NCBI RefSeq assembly: GCF_020320395.1
Contig: NZ_JAEDAH010000013.1
Coordinates: forward strand, 1 to 64,000
DNA: 64,000 nucleotides
Direction of reading: 5' to 3'
Source of the DNA: Thalassolituus marinus
GTDB lineage: Bacteria > Pseudomonadota > Gammaproteobacteria > Pseudomonadales > Oceanobacteraceae
Position numbers and translations under genes: made by a program. This document shows positions 60,599-64,000 of this stretch, piece after piece (position 1 is the stretch's first letter; every line of letters starts with the position of its first letter). The notes beneath the pieces are model-generated. The model worked only from the letters and a program-made list of their open reading frames with translations, ran no database searches and had not been told where the DNA came from.

Positions 60599-62119
60599 TC
60601 AGGATTCGGTTTCGTTGTGAAGATCGATTGCCACATTATCCATGGCTGCACGTTGTCCTTTGGATGCATCGTTACGCAGTTCGCGCAGGCGGTCAAAGTA
60701 AGCATCGTCGATATCGCCGGTGACATACTTACCATCAAATACCGAGCAATCGAATTCGCGTACTTTTGACTTACTGCCTTCAATACAAGCTGCTTTAAGA
60801 TCTTCCAGATCCTGATACACCAGCCAGTCTGCACCAATCGCTTCAGCCACTTCTTCGGTGGTGCGATTATGAGCAATAAATTCTTCCTTCGCCGGCATAT
60901 CGATGCCGTACACGTTCGGATAGCGCACTGCTGGGGCGGCTGATGCAAAGTACACTTTGTTCGCACCCGCTTCACGCGCCATTTCAATAATCTGTTCGCA
61001 GGTAGTACCGCGCACAATGGAATCGTCAACCAGCAGCACGTTTTTACCGCGGAATTCCAGATCCAGAGCATTCAGTTTCTGCTTAACCGATTTCTTACGC
61101 TGCTGCTGACCCGGCATGATGAAAGTACGGCCGATGTAACGGTTTTTCATAAACCCTTCACGGTACTTAACACCAAGGCGATTGGCTAATTCCAGCGCTG
61201 ATGAACGACTGGTATCCGGAATCGGAATAACCACATCAATATCGTGATTCGGACGTTCACGCAGAATTTTTTCTGCCAGTTTTTCACCCATACGCAGACG
61301 GGCTTTATACACCGCAATGCTGTCGATAATGGAATCGGCACGGGCAAAATACACGTGTTCAAAAATACATGGCACCAGCTGTGAATTTTCCGCGCACTGC
61401 TGCGTAAACAGTTCACCATTTTCGGTTACGACGATAGCTTCGCCCGGTGCGATATCACGCTCACGTTTGAAACCCAGCGCATCCAGTGCAACAGATTCAG
61501 AAGCCACCATATATTCCGGACCCTTGGCTGTATCACGACGACCAAATACCGCCGGACGGATACCATTAGGATCACGGAAAGCAATCATGCCGTAGCCACT
61601 GATCATAGCAACGACCGCATAACCACCACGTACGCGCTTGTGTACTTCAGCTACCGCATTGAAGATCATTTCCGGCGTTGGTTGCAGCTGTTTCTGCTCG
61701 GCAAGTTCGTGCGCGAAAATGTTCAGCAGTACTTCGGAGTCAGAAGTGGTGTTGATGTGACGCAGGTCTTCACGGTAGATGTCACCTGCCAGCTCTTCAG
61801 CGTTGGTCAGGTTACCGTTGTGCGCCAGCACGATACCGTACGGAGAGTTCACGTAAAACGGCTGAGCTTCTGCCGAGCTTGAGCTGCCGGCAGTCGGGTA
61901 ACGAACGTGGCCGATACCCATATTACCGATCAGGCGTTGCATATGACGGGTACGGAATACATCCGATACCAGGCCATTATCCTTTCGCAGACAGAACTTG
62001 TTCTGATAGCTGGTTACGATACCGGCAGCATCCTGCCCACGGTGCTGTAAAACTGTCAGGGCATCATAGATAGCCTGATTCACATGGGATTTGCCAACGA
62101 TACCCACTATTCCGCACAT
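60599..62119 (-). CDS. purF: amidophosphoribosyltransferase
   Basis: A 506-residue enzyme for the first step of purine synthesis. The catalytic Cys2 follows the initiator Met (MCGIVGIVG). The PRPP motif is [13 protein letters not shown] (about 365). The length is as in E. coli (505). Order cvpA-purF-metZ is typical. Confidence 0.97.
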   Translation of the reverse strand: MCGIVGIVGKSHVNQAIYDALTVLQHRGQDAAGIVTSYQNKFCLRKDNGLVSDVFRTRHMQRLIGNMGIGHVRYPTAGSSSSAEAQPFYVNSPYGIVLAHNGNLTNAEELAGDIYREDLRHINTTSDSEVLLNIFAHELAEQKQLQPTPEMIFNAVAEVHKRVRGGYAVVAMISGYGMIAFRDPNGIRPAVFGRRDTAKGPEYMVASESVALDALGFKRERDIAPGEAIVVTENGELFTQQCAENSQLVPCIFEHVYFARADSIIDSIAVYKARLRMGEKLAEKILRERPNHDIDVVIPIPDTSRSSALELANRLGVKYREGFMKNRYIGRTFIMPGQQQRKKSVKQKLNALDLEFRGKNVLLVDDSIVRGTTCEQIIEMAREAGANKVYFASAAPAVRYPNVYGIDMPAKEEFIAHNRTTEEVAEAIGADWLVYQDLEDLKAACIEGSKSKVREFDCSVFDGKYVTGDIDDAYFDRLRELRNDASKGQRAAMDNVAIDLHNETES

Positions 62120-62151
62120 GCGCGTTAAACCTCAAACAAGCTGACTGAATT

Positions 62152-62646
62152 CTATTTTGTCATCGACATCACCTGATCTGCAGCTCCGGGCAACGTCTTA
62201 CGGGCCCAGTCAGCAACGGATTCAAGGTGAGGGATAAATGTTGATTCTTTCCACCATACGTCCTGAGGAACCATGGTGAACTGCAGCCCATAAACAATGG
62301 CTACCAGAATTATGAGTCCGCGGATCAGACCGAAGACCATACCGAACACACGGTCTGTACCACCCAGGCCGGTCATTCTGACCATCTCGACCACCAGATG
62401 ATTAACCATAGCACCGATTGCAACCGTGCCGGCAAAGAGGATAACGAATGCGATAATCCAACGCAGAGAATTGGTTTCCACCATGCCATCGAGCAGAGTG
62501 GCGAGGTTACCGCTGAACAACCGGGCGACGATGAAAGCTGCGATCCAGCTGGCCAGAGACAAAGCTTCTTTAACAAAGCCGCGTTTAAGGCTGATCAGTC
62601 CTGATACGGCCAGAACTGCCAGTATCACCCAATCAATTACCGCCAT
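62152..62646 (-). CDS. cvpA: CvpA family membrane protein
   Basis: A 164-residue protein with four membrane helices (about 3-19, 29-47, 62-84 and 100-122). CvpA is linked to envelope stress and colicin V production. It lies 32 nt upstream of purF. The 188 nt before it show no gene. Confidence 0.94.
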   Translation of the reverse strand: MAVIDWVILAVLAVSGLISLKRGFVKEALSLASWIAAFIVARLFSGNLATLLDGMVETNSLRWIIAFVILFAGTVAIGAMVNHLVVEMVRMTGLGGTDRVFGMVFGLIRGLIILVAIVYGLQFTMVPQDVWWKESTFIPHLESVADWARKTLPGAADQVMSMTK

Positions 62647-62834
62647 GGATAGCCCCGATTGATAGTAGCGCCAGACGGCGATACAAAATTAACTGTTCCT
62701 GACCGTTCAGTCGCACAGGCGGGCCTGAACCAGTCAAAGAGAGAGAGCCGCGAACAACCGCCAGCCCTCAGGAGCGCGAAGTATACCAAAGCAATGCGTT
62801 GAGGAAAGCTGAACTTTCCATCCACCGCGATCAC

Positions 62835-63389
62835 TCAGGACTCAGCACGATAACGTTTGATATGAATGTCTTTCTGGCCTAGATCTTTCACCAGTTTTTT
62901 CTGCAACGCTTCAATTTCGCTACGCTGCACTTCCGGACCAACATACACGCGGGTCAGGTTGTCTGCCGGAAAGGTCTGGGTATAGGCCTTGTACCCTTTG
63001 GAACGCAGCTTATCACGCAGACCATTGGCGTTATCCAGATCAGAGAATGCCCCTAACTGCAGAGTCCAGGCATAAGGCACACCCTCCTGATCAAGCGACG
63101 TTCGGTCTACCCGCACACCCGGTGGCTGCGGATCATCCTGAATAACGACCCGACTGTCCGGAACGGCTATCTGCGCTTCTGCTTCGCCCGACGCCAGCTG
63201 CTCCAGTTCAATACGAACCCGTCGCTCATCCTCAACATAGCCAGAATCAGCAGTTGCCGGCATCGGTGGCAGTACCGTTTGTAGCCCCGCCTGACGGCGC
63301 GATCCATCCAGCACAATCGGCAACGCGATTGCAATTGCCACAACCGTTACGAATGCCCCGAGGATTCGCTTCTTCAGATGCTGTTCCAA
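62835..63389 (-). CDS. dedD: SPOR-domain protein DedD-like
   Basis: A 184-residue protein: N-terminal membrane helix (about 10-27), a linker, and a C-terminal SPOR domain (AWTLQLGAFSDLDNANGLRDKL in parts AWTLQLGAFSD and ANGLRDKLRSKGYKAY), which binds denuded peptidoglycan at the septum. The start is taken as TTG at 63389 with AGGAGAAGG upstream, giving the DedD-type start MEQHLKKRILG; it overlaps folC by 16 nt. The ATG/GTG frame to 63458 is not family-like. Confidence 0.85.
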   Translation of the reverse strand: MEQHLKKRILGAFVTVVAIAIALPIVLDGSRRQAGLQTVLPPMPATADSGYVEDERRVRIELEQLASGEAEAQIAVPDSRVVIQDDPQPPGVRVDRTSLDQEGVPYAWTLQLGAFSDLDNANGLRDKLRSKGYKAYTQTFPADNLTRVYVGPEVQRSEIEALQKKLVKDLGQKDIHIKRYRAES

Positions 63390-64000
63390 ACGTCCTTCTC
63401 CTGTCTGATGACATCCATAGCAGCCTCTACCGTGTAGAAAGACCCGCAAACCAACCAATGGCCCTGATCCGGTAACTGATCCATTGCCGCAGCAACATTT
63501 TCCAAAACTCGGTCGGCAGAGTCTTCACCCAGCCGCTGAGCCAGTTCAGCTGCCTGCAGGCCGCGAGGGCAGCTGAGTCCGACCAGTAAACGTTGTTTCG
63601 ACCGTGGCAGAACCCGGGCAACAGCCTGTACATCTTTATCGCCGAGCATGCCGAGAATCAGGCCATCCACCTCTACCAGTACCTGACCGAGATATGCCGC
63701 AGCCTGCTCGTTATGCGCCACATCCAGAGTCAGCGTCAGACTGCCGCGCTGCCATGACTGTAAACGCCCCGCTACACGTAACGAGCCGACTACATTCTGC
63801 GTTGTTTGCAGATCAGGCAAGCGATCAACCAGCGCCAGTGTCTGAATCGCCGTGGCGACATTATGGTAAGGAATCGCCGCCAGCGGCAGCGACCAGTTCA
63901 CATCACTGCCCTGTTGCTGGAAACGCAGTTCAAGACCCGTTTCTGTTTTAGTCACATCGAACTGCTCGCCCCGGCAGTGCCACAAACCACCGATGGTATC
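63374..64000 (-). CDS. folC: folylpolyglutamate/dihydrofolate synthase, C-terminal part
   Basis: The frame stays open to the window edge, so this is a partial gene. The visible 208 residues are the C-terminal half of FolC: LDVAHNEQAAAYL, GMLGDKDVQAV and CGSFYTVEAAMDVI. FolC adds glutamate to dihydropteroate and folates. It precedes dedD in the same operon. Confidence 0.93.
   Translation of the reverse strand, partial: DTIGGLWHCRGEQFDVTKTETGLELRFQQQGSDVNWSLPLAAIPYHNVATAIQTLALVDRLPDLQTTQNVVGSLRVAGRLQSWQRGSLTLTLDVAHNEQAAAYLGQVLVEVDGLILGMLGDKDVQAVARVLPRSKQRLLVGLSCPRGLQAAELAQRLGEDSADRVLENVAAAMDQLPDQGHWLVCGSFYTVEAAMDVIRQEKDVWNSI

Noticed and set aside
62637-62834. 65-codon minus-strand frame between dedD and cvpA
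   Set aside because: No ribosome site and a composition unlike a protein; treated as the intergenic leader of cvpA.
63390-63458. 23-codon upstream extension of dedD
   Set aside because: It lies wholly inside folC and lacks similarity to DedD; the TTG with a strong Shine-Dalgarno fits the family start.

Overview
The window is chromosomal DNA of a free-living, probably marine, gammaproteobacterium, most likely of the Oceanospirillales/Pseudomonadales type. I infer this from base composition (about 50% GC by eye), the order folC-dedD-cvpA-purF-metZ, the run ffs-dnaX-ybaB-recR-rnd-ycgL-ycgN, and family members such as MiaE, YbfE, RhlB/EpmC and TgpA. It is gene dense, mostly on the minus strand, with many 1-30 nt gene overlaps. 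I see no insertion sequence, prophage, CRISPR array, rRNA or tRNA. The one RNA gene recognised is the signal recognition particle RNA.

Region 1 (1-3.7 kb): mlaA and a four-gene copper-type RiPP (bufferin/oxazolin) operon. A secreted precursor carries five EGKCGEAKCG units. It is followed by a DUF692 (MNIO) modifying enzyme, its DUF2063 partner and a DoxX membrane protein, behind a promoter that looks ECF-sigma dependent. Region 2 (3.7-11.1 kb): helicase hrpA; fadD divergent from a lipase-like hydrolase and an (R)-enoyl-CoA hydratase, a small lipid-use locus.

Region 3 (11.1-27.0 kb) is the most unusual part. A long minus-strand cluster runs from a MoxR ATPase and its VWA partner through two outer-membrane barrel-like proteins, a periplasmic redoxin, a secreted beta-rich protein, three TPR proteins (two of them lipoproteins) and a small secreted protein. 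It ends in a TolQ/ExbB-like motor subunit, two ExbD-like stators and a proline-rich TonB/AgmX-like transducer. This resembles the Agl/Glt trans-envelope machinery of Myxococcus, for which homologues in non-gliding Proteobacteria are known. A second VWA membrane protein and a membrane-anchored winged-helix protein lie just upstream.

Region 4 (27.3-33.6 kb): ycgN, ycgL, rnd, a shortened recR, ybaB, dnaX (with a 10-A slippage site) and ffs, then a lipoprotein and ybfE. Region 5 (33.6-49.5 kb): a Lon-type AAA protease, a soluble hybrid kinase, a chalcone-isomerase-fold protein, dgkA, a DUF4375 protein, several hydrolases, miaE, xni, an Atm1-like exporter, an M14 peptidase, a TorF-like protein, rhlB and epmC. 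Region 6 (49.8-64 kb): a MATE exporter, a flavoprotein, tas, cnoX, a DUF6436 protein, the moxR-DUF58-tgpA operon, then metZ, purF, cvpA, dedD and the 3' part of folC at the window edge.

Starts were chosen from Shine-Dalgarno sequences, overlaps and family N-termini. Family names rest on motif recognition by eye, and residue positions are approximate where so stated.
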